A stretch of DNA of 64,000 nucleotides, taken from contig NZ_VTTO01000002.1 of the NCBI RefSeq assembly GCF_008364825.1, positions 310,001-374,000 of the forward strand. The letters are read 5' to 3'. The position numbers and the translations under genes were made by a program. Below are positions 10,889 through 19,356 of the stretch, in pieces; the first letter of the stretch is position 1; each line of letters begins with the position of its first letter. Origin of the DNA: Azospirillum sp. B21. Its GTDB lineage: Bacteria; Pseudomonadota; Alphaproteobacteria; Azospirillales; Azospirillaceae. The notes under the pieces were generated by a model that was not told where the DNA came from, ran no database searches, and was given only the letters and a program-made list of their open reading frames with translations.

Positions 10889-11551
10889 ATGCGCCGCAGC
10901 CTCACCCATCTCCGCAACCGCCCGTCGCTTTCCGGCGCATTGGCGGTGGCGCTCACATCCGGGGCCGTAGCGGCCCTGTGGTTCCGCCCCTCAACCGCGC
11001 TGCTGACCGGCTGGGATTTGGGCGTCACCGTCTACATTCTGATGGCAGGATTCCTGATGAGCCGGGCGACCGTGGCCTCGATGCGCCGCCGGGCGCGCTT
11101 GCTCGACCCCGGCAAATGGGGCGTGCTGACCGGGGCGGTGCTGGCCTCCCTGATAGCGCTGGCCGCCATCGTGGTGGAGCTGGTGTCGGCCAAGGGCTCC
11201 CCCCATGAAGGGCTGTCGGCGGGGCTAGCGGCGGCGACGGTCCTGCTGTCCTGGGGCTTCCTGCACGTCTTCTTCGCCCAGCATTACGCCCACGATTATT
11301 GGCTGAACGGCGGACCGCAGGGGGAGCGGCAGGGGGAGCGGCCACTGGACTTTCCCGGCAACGACGCCCCCGATTATCTGGAGTTCCTCTATTTCAGCTT
11401 CACCATCGGCATGACGGCGCAGGTCTCCGACGTCACCACCCGCAGCGCCGGCATGCGCCGGCTGGTGCTGATGCACGGCGCGCTGTCCTTCCTGTTCAAC
11501 ACGGCGGTGCTGGCGCTGGGCGTCAATCTGGCCGCCGGGCTGGTTGGCTGA
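10889..11551 (+). CDS. DUF1345 family membrane protein
   Basis: 220 residues with about five membrane segments (for example 15-33, 42-58, 77-98, 108-128 and 190-215). The motif YLEFLYFSFTIGMTAQVSD near residues 163-181 is characteristic of the DUF1345 family, which has no established biochemical role. The ATG at 10889 has GGAGGC 6 nt upstream. It follows the DedA/ATP-grasp gene by 43 nt and may be cotranscribed with it. A short Gly/Arg/Gln/Glu repeat (GPQGERQGER) lies in the loop before the conserved motif. Confidence 0.85.
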   Translation: MRRSLTHLRNRPSLSGALAVALTSGAVAALWFRPSTALLTGWDLGVTVYILMAGFLMSRATVASMRRRARLLDPGKWGVLTGAVLASLIALAAIVVELVSAKGSPHEGLSAGLAAATVLLSWGFLHVFFAQHYAHDYWLNGGPQGERQGERPLDFPGNDAPDYLEFLYFSFTIGMTAQVSDVTTRSAGMRRLVLMHGALSFLFNTAVLALGVNLAAGLVG

Positions 11552-11571
11552 CGGGACCCGTTCCGGTCCCG
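11552..11571. terminator. Hairpin between convergent genes
   Basis: CGGGACC (11552-11558) pairs with GGTCCCG (11565-11571) around a 6-nt loop, directly after the DUF1345 stop and 14 nt before the stop of the convergent PLP enzyme. It has no T-run, so it is only a weak terminator candidate. Confidence 0.4.
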
Positions 11572-11585
11572 CCGCCAACCTCGTG

Positions 11586-12902
11586 TCACAGCGCCGTCAG
11601 CACCTCGTCCAGCGTGGCGAGGAACAGCTTGGCGTCGTCGGAGGAGAACACCAGCGGCGGGCGGATCTTCAGGATGTGCCCCTCCTGGCCGGTGGCGCTG
11701 ATCAGCACCCGGCGCCGACGCATGTCGTTGACCACGCGGGCCGTCTCCTCCGGGGCCGGCGTCTTCAACTTGCGGTCGCGGACCATCTCGACGCCGATGA
11801 ACAGGCCGCTGCCGCGCACGTCGCCGATCAGGTCATGCTTGGCGGCGAGCGCGCGCAGGCCGTCGATCATCTCGGTGCCGACCGTCAGGGCGTTCTCCTG
11901 CAGCCGGTCCGTCTTGATGACGCGCAGCACGGCATGCGCCACGGCGCAGGACACCGGGTTGCCGCCGAAGGTGTTGAAATAGCGCTGGCTCTTGCCGAAC
12001 GCCTCGATCACCTCCGGCCGGAAGATCGCCCCCGCCACCGGGTGGCCGTTGCCCATCGGCTTGCCGACCGTCACGATGTCGGGCACCAGCCCGTGGCGCG
12101 CGAAGCCCCACATATGGGTGCCGAGCCGGCCGAAGCCGGGCTGAACCTCGTCGGCGATGAAGATGCCGCCGGCCTTGCGCATCGCCTCCACCGCCGGGGC
12201 GAGGAAGCCGGCCGGATCGGTGAAGACGCCGCTGCTGGAGAAGATGGTGTCGACCAGCAGCGCCGCCGGGGCGATGCCCTTCTCGCGCAGGTCGGCGATG
12301 GCCGCCTCGACGGAGCGGGCGAAGGCGGCGCCGACCTCCGCCTCCGGGATGCGGTAGCTGTCGGGCGCCGGCACCACGCGGACATGGTCGCCCAGCTTCA
12401 CCGCAGCCCCCAGCGAGGGCGACATCTCCGCCAGCGCCGAGGTGACGCCGTGATAGGCGTTGTGCGCGATGACGACGCCGGTCCCGCCGGTGTGGACGCG
12501 GGCGACGCGCAGGGCCAGATCGTTGGCCTCGCTGCCGGTGCAGGTCAGCATCAGGTGCGACAGCGGCGCCGGGAATTCCGCCAGGAAGGCTTCGGCGAAG
12601 TCGATGATGCCGTCGGTCAGATAGCGTGTGTGGGTGTTCAGCACCGCCGCCTGCTTCGCCATCGCCTCCACCACCTCCGGCCGGGAATGGCCGACCGAGG
12701 CGACGTTGTTGTAGGCGTCCAGATAGCGGTTGCCGTCGGCGTCATAGAGGTAGGAGCCCTCCCCCCGCACCACATGGATCGGGTCGGCGTAGAACAGCCG
12801 GTAGGCCGGGCCGAGCAGCCTCTCGCGGCGGGCGATCAGGGCGCGCTCGCGCTCCGGCAGGGATCCGGCGGAGGCGGGCGCGTAGGCGTTGATCATGGTC
12901 AT
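11586..12902 (-). CDS. Class-III PLP enzyme, probable amino-alcohol-phosphate phospho-lyase
   Basis: 438 residues, class-III aminotransferase fold. Visible elements are the cofactor-binding CTGSEANDLALRVARVHTGG, the HNAYHGVTSALAEMSP segment, the Asp of FIADEVQPGFGRLGTHMW, and the Schiff-base lysine in TVGKPMGNGHPVAG. Relatives split into transaminases and phospho-lyases of the AGXT2L type, which eliminate ammonia and phosphate from phosphoethanolamine or 5-phosphohydroxylysine. The gene lies 6 nt after a kinase of the hydroxylysine-kinase type, which favours the phospho-lyase reading: the kinase phosphorylates an amino alcohol and this enzyme converts the product to an aldehyde. That pathway assignment is inference; an ordinary omega-transaminase cannot be excluded. 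It is second in the operon and converges on the DUF1345 gene. Confidence 0.8.
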   Translation of the reverse strand: MTMINAYAPASAGSLPERERALIARRERLLGPAYRLFYADPIHVVRGEGSYLYDADGNRYLDAYNNVASVGHSRPEVVEAMAKQAAVLNTHTRYLTDGIIDFAEAFLAEFPAPLSHLMLTCTGSEANDLALRVARVHTGGTGVVIAHNAYHGVTSALAEMSPSLGAAVKLGDHVRVVPAPDSYRIPEAEVGAAFARSVEAAIADLREKGIAPAALLVDTIFSSSGVFTDPAGFLAPAVEAMRKAGGIFIADEVQPGFGRLGTHMWGFARHGLVPDIVTVGKPMGNGHPVAGAIFRPEVIEAFGKSQRYFNTFGGNPVSCAVAHAVLRVIKTDRLQENALTVGTEMIDGLRALAAKHDLIGDVRGSGLFIGVEMVRDRKLKTPAPEETARVVNDMRRRRVLISATGQEGHILKIRPPLVFSSDDAKLFLATLDEVLTAL

Positions 12903-12908
12903 GACGGG

Positions 12909-13946
12909 TCACACTCTCTGGCAGGCGAGATGGAGCAGGCGGTGCGCGGTGGCGGCCTCGTCGCCGGTCAGCTTTTCCAGCCCGGCGAAGGCGCGTTCGG
13001 AATTCCGCAGGATGTAGGCGGCGTTGTCTGGATATTCGGCAGCCCGCCAGCCGGTGATGCCGATGGTCAGCGCCAGCCGGGCCGCCACCAGATCGGGCAG
13101 CAGCTCCACCTCCTCCGGCGTCAGCGGCAGCACGGCGTTGTAGGCGCGGGTCATCTCGACCAGGGAGCCGAAGGGCGTCTCGCCGCTGGTGACGTGGTAG
13201 GCCAGCGCCGTCGCCAGATCGTTGACCAGCGGCGCCTTCAGGGCATCGCCGAAATCGATGATCCCGGTGACCGCCTCGTGGCCGACCGGATCGACCACCG
13301 CGTTGTGCGGGTTGAGGTCGTTGTGGATCACCTGATGCCGCAGGGCAGGCAGCCGCGGCGCCACCTGCTCGGCGAAGCGGGCGACGAAGCGCTCCACCAT
13401 CCGGCGGCGCGGGCCGTCGGGCAGGTAATGCAGCCGGTCGGCGACGCTGGCGGTGCGCGTGATGTCCCACAGCAGGTCGCGCTCCGAGCCGGGATGCGCG
13501 TAGTCGGCCAGCGCCAGATCCAGCCGGGCCAGCGTCGCCCCCAGCGCCCGCATCTGTCCCGGTGAGGCCGGCGCCGCATGGAGCGGCGTGCCCTCCAGAT
13601 AGGTCAGCAGCCGCAGCACCATGGTTTGGCCATCGATGCGGACAATCGCCTGGGCTTCGCCGTCCAGGGTCGGCACCACCCGCGGCACCGGCAGGGACGG
13701 GTCGCGCGCGGCGACATGCTGCATCGCCCCGGTCTGGAAGCTGGTGACGGGCTGCGGTTCCGCCGGGTTGGTGAACTTCAGCACATAGCCCTGCCCTCCA
13801 GCGGCGGCGATGTGGAAGTTGCGGTCGCGCTCGCTGCTCAGGGTCCGGACGGTGCCGGTCACCCCGAACCACCGCTGCATCATGGCGGCGGCCTCTTCCA
13901 GGGAGATCGGCGGCGAGACGGTGGTCAGAACATCACCGGGGGTCAT
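12909..13946 (-). CDS. APH-family kinase, hydroxylysine-kinase-like
   Basis: Small-molecule kinase of the aminoglycoside-phosphotransferase fold, 345 residues from an ATG with AAGGAGA 8 nt upstream (the open frame extends further but without support). Nucleotide-binding lobe residues include GYVLKFTNP (ATP-contact Lys). The catalytic loop is HQVIHNDLNPHNAVVD near residue 205 and the metal-binding GIIDFGDA follows near residue 229. These match hydroxylysine kinase/homoserine-kinase-II-like enzymes. It is placed directly upstream of the PLP enzyme and downstream of a GntR regulator. A TGATGCATCA palindrome 38-47 nt before its start is a likely operator. The substrate is inferred only. Confidence 0.8.
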   Translation of the reverse strand: MTPGDVLTTVSPPISLEEAAAMMQRWFGVTGTVRTLSSERDRNFHIAAAGGQGYVLKFTNPAEPQPVTSFQTGAMQHVAARDPSLPVPRVVPTLDGEAQAIVRIDGQTMVLRLLTYLEGTPLHAAPASPGQMRALGATLARLDLALADYAHPGSERDLLWDITRTASVADRLHYLPDGPRRRMVERFVARFAEQVAPRLPALRHQVIHNDLNPHNAVVDPVGHEAVTGIIDFGDALKAPLVNDLATALAYHVTSGETPFGSLVEMTRAYNAVLPLTPEEVELLPDLVAARLALTIGITGWRAAEYPDNAAYILRNSERAFAGLEKLTGDEAATAHRLLHLACQRV

Positions 13947-13983
13947 GGCCGATGTCTCCTTGTGGTTCGAGGCGTTCAGTGTT

Positions 13984-13993
13984 TGATGCATCA
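13984..13993. promoter_or_regulatory. Putative GntR operator 1 (TGATGCATCA)
   Basis: Perfect 10-bp palindrome between the end of the GntR gene (14041) and the kinase start (13946). The identical 10-mer recurs at 14774-14783 upstream of the GntR gene, which is the expected pattern for a regulator controlling its target operon and itself. Confidence 0.6.
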
Positions 13994-14040
13994 TATTCAT
14001 CGGTGGACCGGGCGTGAAGACAGGCGAAGTGGCGGCGGGA

Positions 14041-14736
14041 TCAGGAGACGAGCACTGCAGGCGCCCGGTCCGGTACCTCGGCGTCGATCCTCTCCAGGAT
14101 CGGGCCGCTGGCCAGCAGGATGTCGGCCTGAATGGCGATGGCAGCGGCCGGGCCGTCGTGGCGGCGGATGGCATCCATCAGCGGGTAGTGATGGTCGATC
14201 ATGGCGCGCCCGGCCCCGCCATAAACGTCGGCGATCAGCGGTCCCATCTGCAGCCACAAACGCCGCAGAATGTCGCCGAGCACCGGCATGTCCGCGATCT
14301 CCGCCAGCTTGAAGTGGAAGATCTGGTTGAGTTCGGTGGCCAGCGCGGTATTGCCGGCAGCCATCGCGTCCTCGTTGCGCGCCAGTAGGCTTTCCAGCGC
14401 CGCGATCTGGTCGGGCGTGGCCTTCCCGGCGGCGCGCGCGGCGGCCATCCCCTCCAGGCTGACGCGGATGTCGCGGATCTCCAGATAGGCGGCGCGGGTC
14501 AGCATCGGAACGCGGATGTCGCGCGGCGAGCGCAGCACCAGGGCCTGATCCTGCACCAGCCGCAGGATGGCGTCGCGCACCGGCGTGACGCTCGTCCCAA
14601 GCCGCTCGGCCAAATCGCGGATCTTCAGACGGTCGTTCGGCTTGAACGCCCCCTTCATCAGGGCCTCGCACAGCTTCTGATAGATCGTGCTGCCAAGATT
14701 GTCGTGTTCGAGAAGGGAGAGATCGAATCCGCTCAT
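14041..14736 (-). CDS. GntR-family transcriptional regulator (FCD/FadR subfamily)
   Basis: 231 residues from the chosen ATG. Residues about 14-70 form the winged helix-turn-helix (IYQKLCEALMKGAFKPNDRL and RDLAERLGTSVTPVRDAIL, the latter being the recognition region). Residues about 85-215 form the helical FCD effector domain with the metal-ligand pattern: Asp/Glu in EIRDIRVSLEG, His in NQIFHFKLAEIA and His in IDHHYPLMDAI. Longer starts at in-frame ATGs near 14784 would run across the palindrome, so the shorter form is preferred. It lies immediately upstream of the kinase/PLP operon in the same direction and diverges from the RND pump operon. It probably senses an organic acid or amino compound of that catabolic pathway. 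Confidence 0.85.
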   Translation of the reverse strand: MSGFDLSLLEHDNLGSTIYQKLCEALMKGAFKPNDRLKIRDLAERLGTSVTPVRDAILRLVQDQALVLRSPRDIRVPMLTRAAYLEIRDIRVSLEGMAAARAAGKATPDQIAALESLLARNEDAMAAGNTALATELNQIFHFKLAEIADMPVLGDILRRLWLQMGPLIADVYGGAGRAMIDHHYPLMDAIRRHDGPAAAIAIQADILLASGPILERIDAEVPDRAPAVLVS

Positions 14737-14771
14737 CGTCTGCCCGCTCACCCATGCTTCGGCGTTCGTTG

Positions 14772-14785
14772 TATGATGCATCATA
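14772..14785. promoter_or_regulatory. Putative GntR operator 2 (14-bp palindrome)
   Basis: TATGATGCATCATA is a perfect 14-bp palindrome, 36-49 nt before the GntR start, and contains the same TGATGCATCA core as the site at 13984-13993. It also lies in the 220-bp divergent region shared with the RND adaptor gene, so effects on both sides are possible. Confidence 0.65.
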
Positions 14786-14956
14786 ATGACCGCGTCTCGA
14801 CCGAAGATCAAGGCGAACCATCCGGGCGAATCATCCGGGCCGACCTTGGACATTTTTTTCGATCCGCCCCGACGAATCCGCCCCGCCGCCCCGTATCAAG
14901 GACACACGGAAAGACCGGGGCGGCCCAGCGGCCGTCCTGAAAACGTCGGGACAGTC

Positions 14957-16213
14957 ATGACGATTCGTTGGAAGCCGGTGGTCGCCGGTGTGGTTCTTGC
15001 CGGTCTGGTCGGCGGCATCGGCTACGCGGTTCAGCAGAAGCTGACGCCTCCCACGGCACCGCCCGCCGCCGGCGCCCCTCCCGGTCCTGGCGGGCCTGGG
15101 GGCGCCGGCCGCAGCGCCGTGGTGGCGGTGCAGGCCGGCACGGTCGCGCGCGAGGACGTGCCGATCTGGTTCGACGGCATCGGCACGATCCAGGCCTTCA
15201 ACACCGTCACCGTGCGCGCCCGCGTCGACGGCGAGCTTCAGCGCGTCTCGCTGCAGGAAGGGCAGCTGGTGAAGGCCGGCGACCTGCTGGCGACCATCGA
15301 TTCCCGCGCTCTCCAGGCCCAGCTTGCCCAGGCCGAGGCGAAGAAGGCGCAGGACGAGGCGCTGCTCGCCAACGCCCGGCGCGACCTGGAGCGCAACATG
15401 AACCTGAAGGAGTTCGCGTCGCGCCAGACGGTCGACACCCAGCGCGCGCTGGTCGCCCAGTACGAGGCGCAGATCCGCGCCGACGAGGCGGCGATCGAGG
15501 CGGTGCGGGTCCAGCTGAACTACACCACCGTCACAGCACCCATCAGCGGCCGCATCGGCCTGCGCAACGTCGACCAGGGCAATGTGGTGCGGGCCAGCGA
15601 CCAGAACGGCATCGCCACCATCACCCAGATCCAGCCCATCGCCGTGCTCTTCACCCTGCCGGAGAAACAGCTCCCCACCGTGCTGGCCGCCCAGGCGCAG
15701 GGCCCGGTCAAGGTGGAGGTGCAGGACCGCGAGGGCCGGCGCGTGCTCGACACCGGCTCTCTCGCCGTGGTGGACAACCTGATCGACAGCGGCACCGGCA
15801 CCATCCGCCTGAAGGCGCAGATGCCCAACGACCCGCAGAAGCTGTGGCCCGGCCAGTTCGTCAATGTCCGCCTGCTGTCCGCCATCCGCCGCGACGCCAC
15901 CACGGTGCCGTCGACCGTGGTGCAGCGCGGACCGCAGGGCACCTACGCCTATGTCATCAAGGACGACCTGACGGTGGAGCAGCGCCCGATCAAGGTCGCC
16001 CGCCAGGAGGAGAACAAGGCCATCATCGACGAAGGCCTGACCCCCGGCGAGCGCGTGGTGGTGGACGGCCAGTACCGCCTGCAACCCGGCTCCAAGATCC
16101 GCATCGTCGACCCCATCGCGTCGGCACCGGCGCCGGTGCCGGGCGCCGCCCCGGCGCCGCAGGAGGAACGGCGGCGCGACCGGCAGCAACGTGAGGGTCG
16201 GCAGCCCTCATGA
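14957..16213 (+). CDS. mdtA: RND efflux periplasmic adaptor (MdtA-like)
   Basis: Membrane-fusion protein joining an RND pump to an outer-membrane channel. 418 residues from ATG 14957. It has an N-terminal membrane anchor about 6-26 (VVAGVVLAGLVGGIGYAVQQ), a Pro/Gly-rich linker, a barrel-sandwich (lipoyl) domain with DGELQRVSLQEGQLVKAGDLL near residue 95, a coiled-coil hairpin about 110-180, the returning lipoyl strand VTAPISGRIGLRNVDQGNVV, and beta-barrel and proximal domains. The C-terminus is a basic Arg/Gln tail. Its stop overlaps the next gene's ATG by 4 nt. The order adaptor-pump-pump is that of mdtABC. Confidence 0.9.
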   Translation: MTIRWKPVVAGVVLAGLVGGIGYAVQQKLTPPTAPPAAGAPPGPGGPGGAGRSAVVAVQAGTVAREDVPIWFDGIGTIQAFNTVTVRARVDGELQRVSLQEGQLVKAGDLLATIDSRALQAQLAQAEAKKAQDEALLANARRDLERNMNLKEFASRQTVDTQRALVAQYEAQIRADEAAIEAVRVQLNYTTVTAPISGRIGLRNVDQGNVVRASDQNGIATITQIQPIAVLFTLPEKQLPTVLAAQAQGPVKVEVQDREGRRVLDTGSLAVVDNLIDSGTGTIRLKAQMPNDPQKLWPGQFVNVRLLSAIRRDATTVPSTVVQRGPQGTYAYVIKDDLTVEQRPIKVARQEENKAIIDEGLTPGERVVVDGQYRLQPGSKIRIVDPIASAPAPVPGAAPAPQEERRRDRQQREGRQPS

Positions 16214-19200
16214 ACATCTCCGCCCCCTTCATCCTGCGGCCGGTCGCCACCGGGCTGCTGATGCTGGCGGTCGTGCTGCTGGGCCTTCTGGGCTACAGCT
16301 CGCTGCCGATCTCCTCCCTGCCGACGGTGGATTTCCCGACGGTGCGCGTCACCACCCAGCTGCCGGGGGCGGCCCCCGACGTGATGGCGTCCTCCGTCAC
16401 CGCACCGCTGGAACGGCAGCTCGGCCAGATCGCCGGCATCTCCTCGATGATCTCGACCAGCTCCTTCGGGCTGTCGGTCATCACCCTGCAGTTCGACCTG
16501 TCCCGCGACATCGACGCGGCGTCGCAGGACGTGCAGTCGGCGATCAGCGCCGCGTCGGGCACGCTGCCCAAGGGCCTGCCGAACCCGCCGGTCTACGACA
16601 AGGTCAACCCGGCCGACACGCCGGTCATGGTGCTGGCGCTGAGTTCGGAGTCCCTGCGGCTTGAGACCGTCAGCGACGCCGCCGACACGCTGCTGGCGCA
16701 GAAGCTGTCCCAGGTCGAGGGCGTCGGCTATGTCGGGATCGAGGGCGGCCTGCGCCCCGCCGTGCGCGTGCAGGTCAACCCCGCCGCCGTCGCCGGTCTC
16801 GGGCTGACGCTGGAGGATGTGCGGACCACCATCACCCAGGCCAACGTCAATGCGCCCAAGGGCAGCTTCGACGGCCCGCGCCAGTCCTGGTCCATCGGCG
16901 TCAACGACCAGATCGAGACCGCCGCTGCCTACCGCCCGATCATCGTCACCTACAAGAACGGCGGCCCGGTGCGGCTGTCCGACATCGGCACCGTGGTCGA
17001 TTCGGTGGAAAACACCCGGCTCGCCGCATGGCATGACGGCAAGCCGGCGGTCCTGCTGAACGTGCTGCGCCAGCCCGGCGCCAACATCATCGAGACGGTT
17101 GACCGCATCCGCGCCCTGCTGCCCTCGCTCCAGGCCACGCTGCCGCCGCAGATCCACATGGCGGTGCTGACCGACCGGACGGAGACCATCCGCGCCTCGG
17201 TGGTGGACGTGCAGAAGACGCTGGTGCTGACCGCCGGGCTGGTGGTGATGGTGATCTTCCTGTTCCTGCGCAAGGCATGGGCGACGGTGATCCCGGCGGC
17301 GGCGCTGCCGCTGTCGCTGATCGGCACCTTCGGCGTCATGGCTCTGTGCGGCTTCAGCCTGGACAATTTGTCGCTGATGGCGCTGACCATCGCGTCGGGC
17401 TTCGTCGTCGACGACGCCATCGTGATGATCGAGAACATCGTCCGCTACATCGAGAAGGGGGAGAAGCCGCTGCCGGCGGCGTTGAAGGGTGCGCGCCAGA
17501 TCGGCTTCACCGTCGTTTCGCTGACCCTGTCGCTGATCGCGGTGTTCATCCCGCTGCTGTTCATGGGCGGCGTGGTCGGCCGGCTGTTCCGCGAGTTCGC
17601 CATCACGCTGTCCATCGCGGTGCTGGTGTCGGCGGTGATCTCGCTGACGCTGACGCCGATGATGTGCGCCCGCCTGCTGAAGCCCGAGACGGAAAGCAGG
17701 CCCAACGCCTTCTTCCGCTGGACCGAACGCGGCTTCGACGCGTTGCTGAACGGCTACGCCGCCTCGCTGCGCGTCGTGCTGCGCCACCAGCCGGCGACGC
17801 TTGTCTTCACCATCGCCACGCTGGCCGCCACGCTCTACCTCTACAGCGTGGTGCCCAAGGGCTTCCTGCCGCAGCAGGACACCGGCGTCATCGTCGGCGT
17901 GACCGACGCCGCCCCCTCCATCTCGGTCAAGGCGATGGCGGAGCGGCAGCGCGAGGTCGCCGACATCGTGCGGCGCGACCCCGACGTCGCCGGGGTGGCG
18001 AGCTTCGTCGGCACCGGCACGGTGAACGCCACCACCAACACCGGCAGCCTGACCATCGCGCTGAAGCCGCGCGACGAGCGGACCTCCTCGGCCGAGGAGA
18101 TCATCGCCCGCCTGCGCGCCGCCACCGCCGACCTGAAAGGCGTCTCGCTGTTCATGCAGGCGGTGCAGGACGTGCAGATCGACAGCCGCGTCAGCCGTAC
18201 CCAGTATCAATACGTCCTGCAGGACGCCGACCCGAAGGAGTTGGAGAACTGGACCCCGCGCCTGCTGGAATCGCTGCGCGCAAGGCCGGAGCTGACCGAC
18301 GTGGCGACCGACCAGCAGCCGGACGGGCTTCAGGTCTACCTGACCATCGACCGCGACGCCGCATCCCGCCTGAATGTGCTGCCGCAGGCCATCGACGACA
18401 CGCTGTACGACGCCTTCGGCCAGCGTCAGGTCTCGACCATCTACACCCAGACCAACCAATACCGCGTGATCCTGGAGGTGGAGCCGTCCTTCCAGATGGA
18501 CCCGGCGTCGCTGTCCAAGATCTATGTGAAGTCCGGCAACGGCGGCGTCGTTCCTCTAGGGGCGGTGGTGTCGGTGGAGCGCAAGACCGCACCGCTGGTC
18601 ATCACCCATCAGGGACAGTTCCCGTCCGTCACCCTGTCCTTCAACGTGGCGCCCGGCGTCTCGCTGGGTGCGGCGGTGGCGGCGATCCAGGAAGCGCGCG
18701 AGAGCATCGGCATGCCCGACACCGCGACCGCCCGCTTCGCCGGCACGGCCGCCGAGTTCCGCAGCTCGCTGGAAACCCAGCCCTGGCTGATCCTGGCGGC
18801 GGTGGTCGCCGTCTACATCGTGCTGGGCATCCTGTACGAGAGCACGATCCACCCCGTCACCATCCTGTCGACCCTGCCGTCGGCGGGCATCGGCGCGCTC
18901 CTGGCGCTGATGGCGACCGGCCACGACCTGTCGCTGATCGCGCTGGTCGGCATCGTTCTGCTGATCGGCATCGTCAAGAAGAACGCCATCATGATGATCG
19001 ACTTCGCGCTGGAGGCCGAACGCCACCAGGGCATGGCGCCGGAACGCTCGATCTACGAGGCCTCCCTCCTGCGCTTCCGCCCGATCATGATGACCACCAT
19101 GGCGGCGCTGCTGGGCGCCCTGCCGCTGGCGCTGGAAAACGGCACCGGGTCGGAACTGCGCAAGCCGATGGGCATCGCCATCGTCGGCGGGCTGGTGCTG

Positions 19201-19350
19201 AGCCAGGTGCTGACGCTCTACACCACGCCGGTGGTCTATCTCTACATGGACCGGCTGGGCACCCGCCTGCGGCGCTGGCTGCGGCCGGGCTCCAAGGCGG
19301 CGGCGCTGCCGGGCAACGACCGGGCGCCCGGCCGCGCGGCGGCGGAGTAG
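16210..19350 (+). CDS. mdtB: RND multidrug efflux pump subunit (MdtB-like)
   Basis: Inner-membrane proton-driven RND transporter, 1046 residues with twelve membrane segments and two large periplasmic loops (about 35-335 and 560-860). The proton-relay helix GFVVDDAIVMIENIVRYIEK lies near residues 398-417, and the second half carries GIVKKNAIMMIDFALEAER near residue 920. The N-terminus ISAPFILRPVATGLLML is typical of MdtB/MdtC and HAE1-type pumps. The 4-nt overlap with the adaptor and 6-nt gap to the next pump gene show one operon. In MdtABC, B and C form a heterotrimer; the same is expected here. Specific substrates cannot be told from sequence. Confidence 0.92.
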   Translation: MNISAPFILRPVATGLLMLAVVLLGLLGYSSLPISSLPTVDFPTVRVTTQLPGAAPDVMASSVTAPLERQLGQIAGISSMISTSSFGLSVITLQFDLSRDIDAASQDVQSAISAASGTLPKGLPNPPVYDKVNPADTPVMVLALSSESLRLETVSDAADTLLAQKLSQVEGVGYVGIEGGLRPAVRVQVNPAAVAGLGLTLEDVRTTITQANVNAPKGSFDGPRQSWSIGVNDQIETAAAYRPIIVTYKNGGPVRLSDIGTVVDSVENTRLAAWHDGKPAVLLNVLRQPGANIIETVDRIRALLPSLQATLPPQIHMAVLTDRTETIRASVVDVQKTLVLTAGLVVMVIFLFLRKAWATVIPAAALPLSLIGTFGVMALCGFSLDNLSLMALTIASGFVVDDAIVMIENIVRYIEKGEKPLPAALKGARQIGFTVVSLTLSLIAVFIPLLFMGGVVGRLFREFAITLSIAVLVSAVISLTLTPMMCARLLKPETESRPNAFFRWTERGFDALLNGYAASLRVVLRHQPATLVFTIATLAATLYLYSVVPKGFLPQQDTGVIVGVTDAAPSISVKAMAERQREVADIVRRDPDVAGVASFVGTGTVNATTNTGSLTIALKPRDERTSSAEEIIARLRAATADLKGVSLFMQAVQDVQIDSRVSRTQYQYVLQDADPKELENWTPRLLESLRARPELTDVATDQQPDGLQVYLTIDRDAASRLNVLPQAIDDTLYDAFGQRQVSTIYTQTNQYRVILEVEPSFQMDPASLSKIYVKSGNGGVVPLGAVVSVERKTAPLVITHQGQFPSVTLSFNVAPGVSLGAAVAAIQEARESIGMPDTATARFAGTAAEFRSSLETQPWLILAAVVAVYIVLGILYESTIHPVTILSTLPSAGIGALLALMATGHDLSLIALVGIVLLIGIVKKNAIMMIDFALEAERHQGMAPERSIYEASLLRFRPIMMTTMAALLGALPLALENGTGSELRKPMGIAIVGGLVLSQVLTLYTTPVVYLYMDRLGTRLRRWLRPGSKAAALPGNDRAPGRAAAE

Positions 19351-19356
19351 ACCGCC

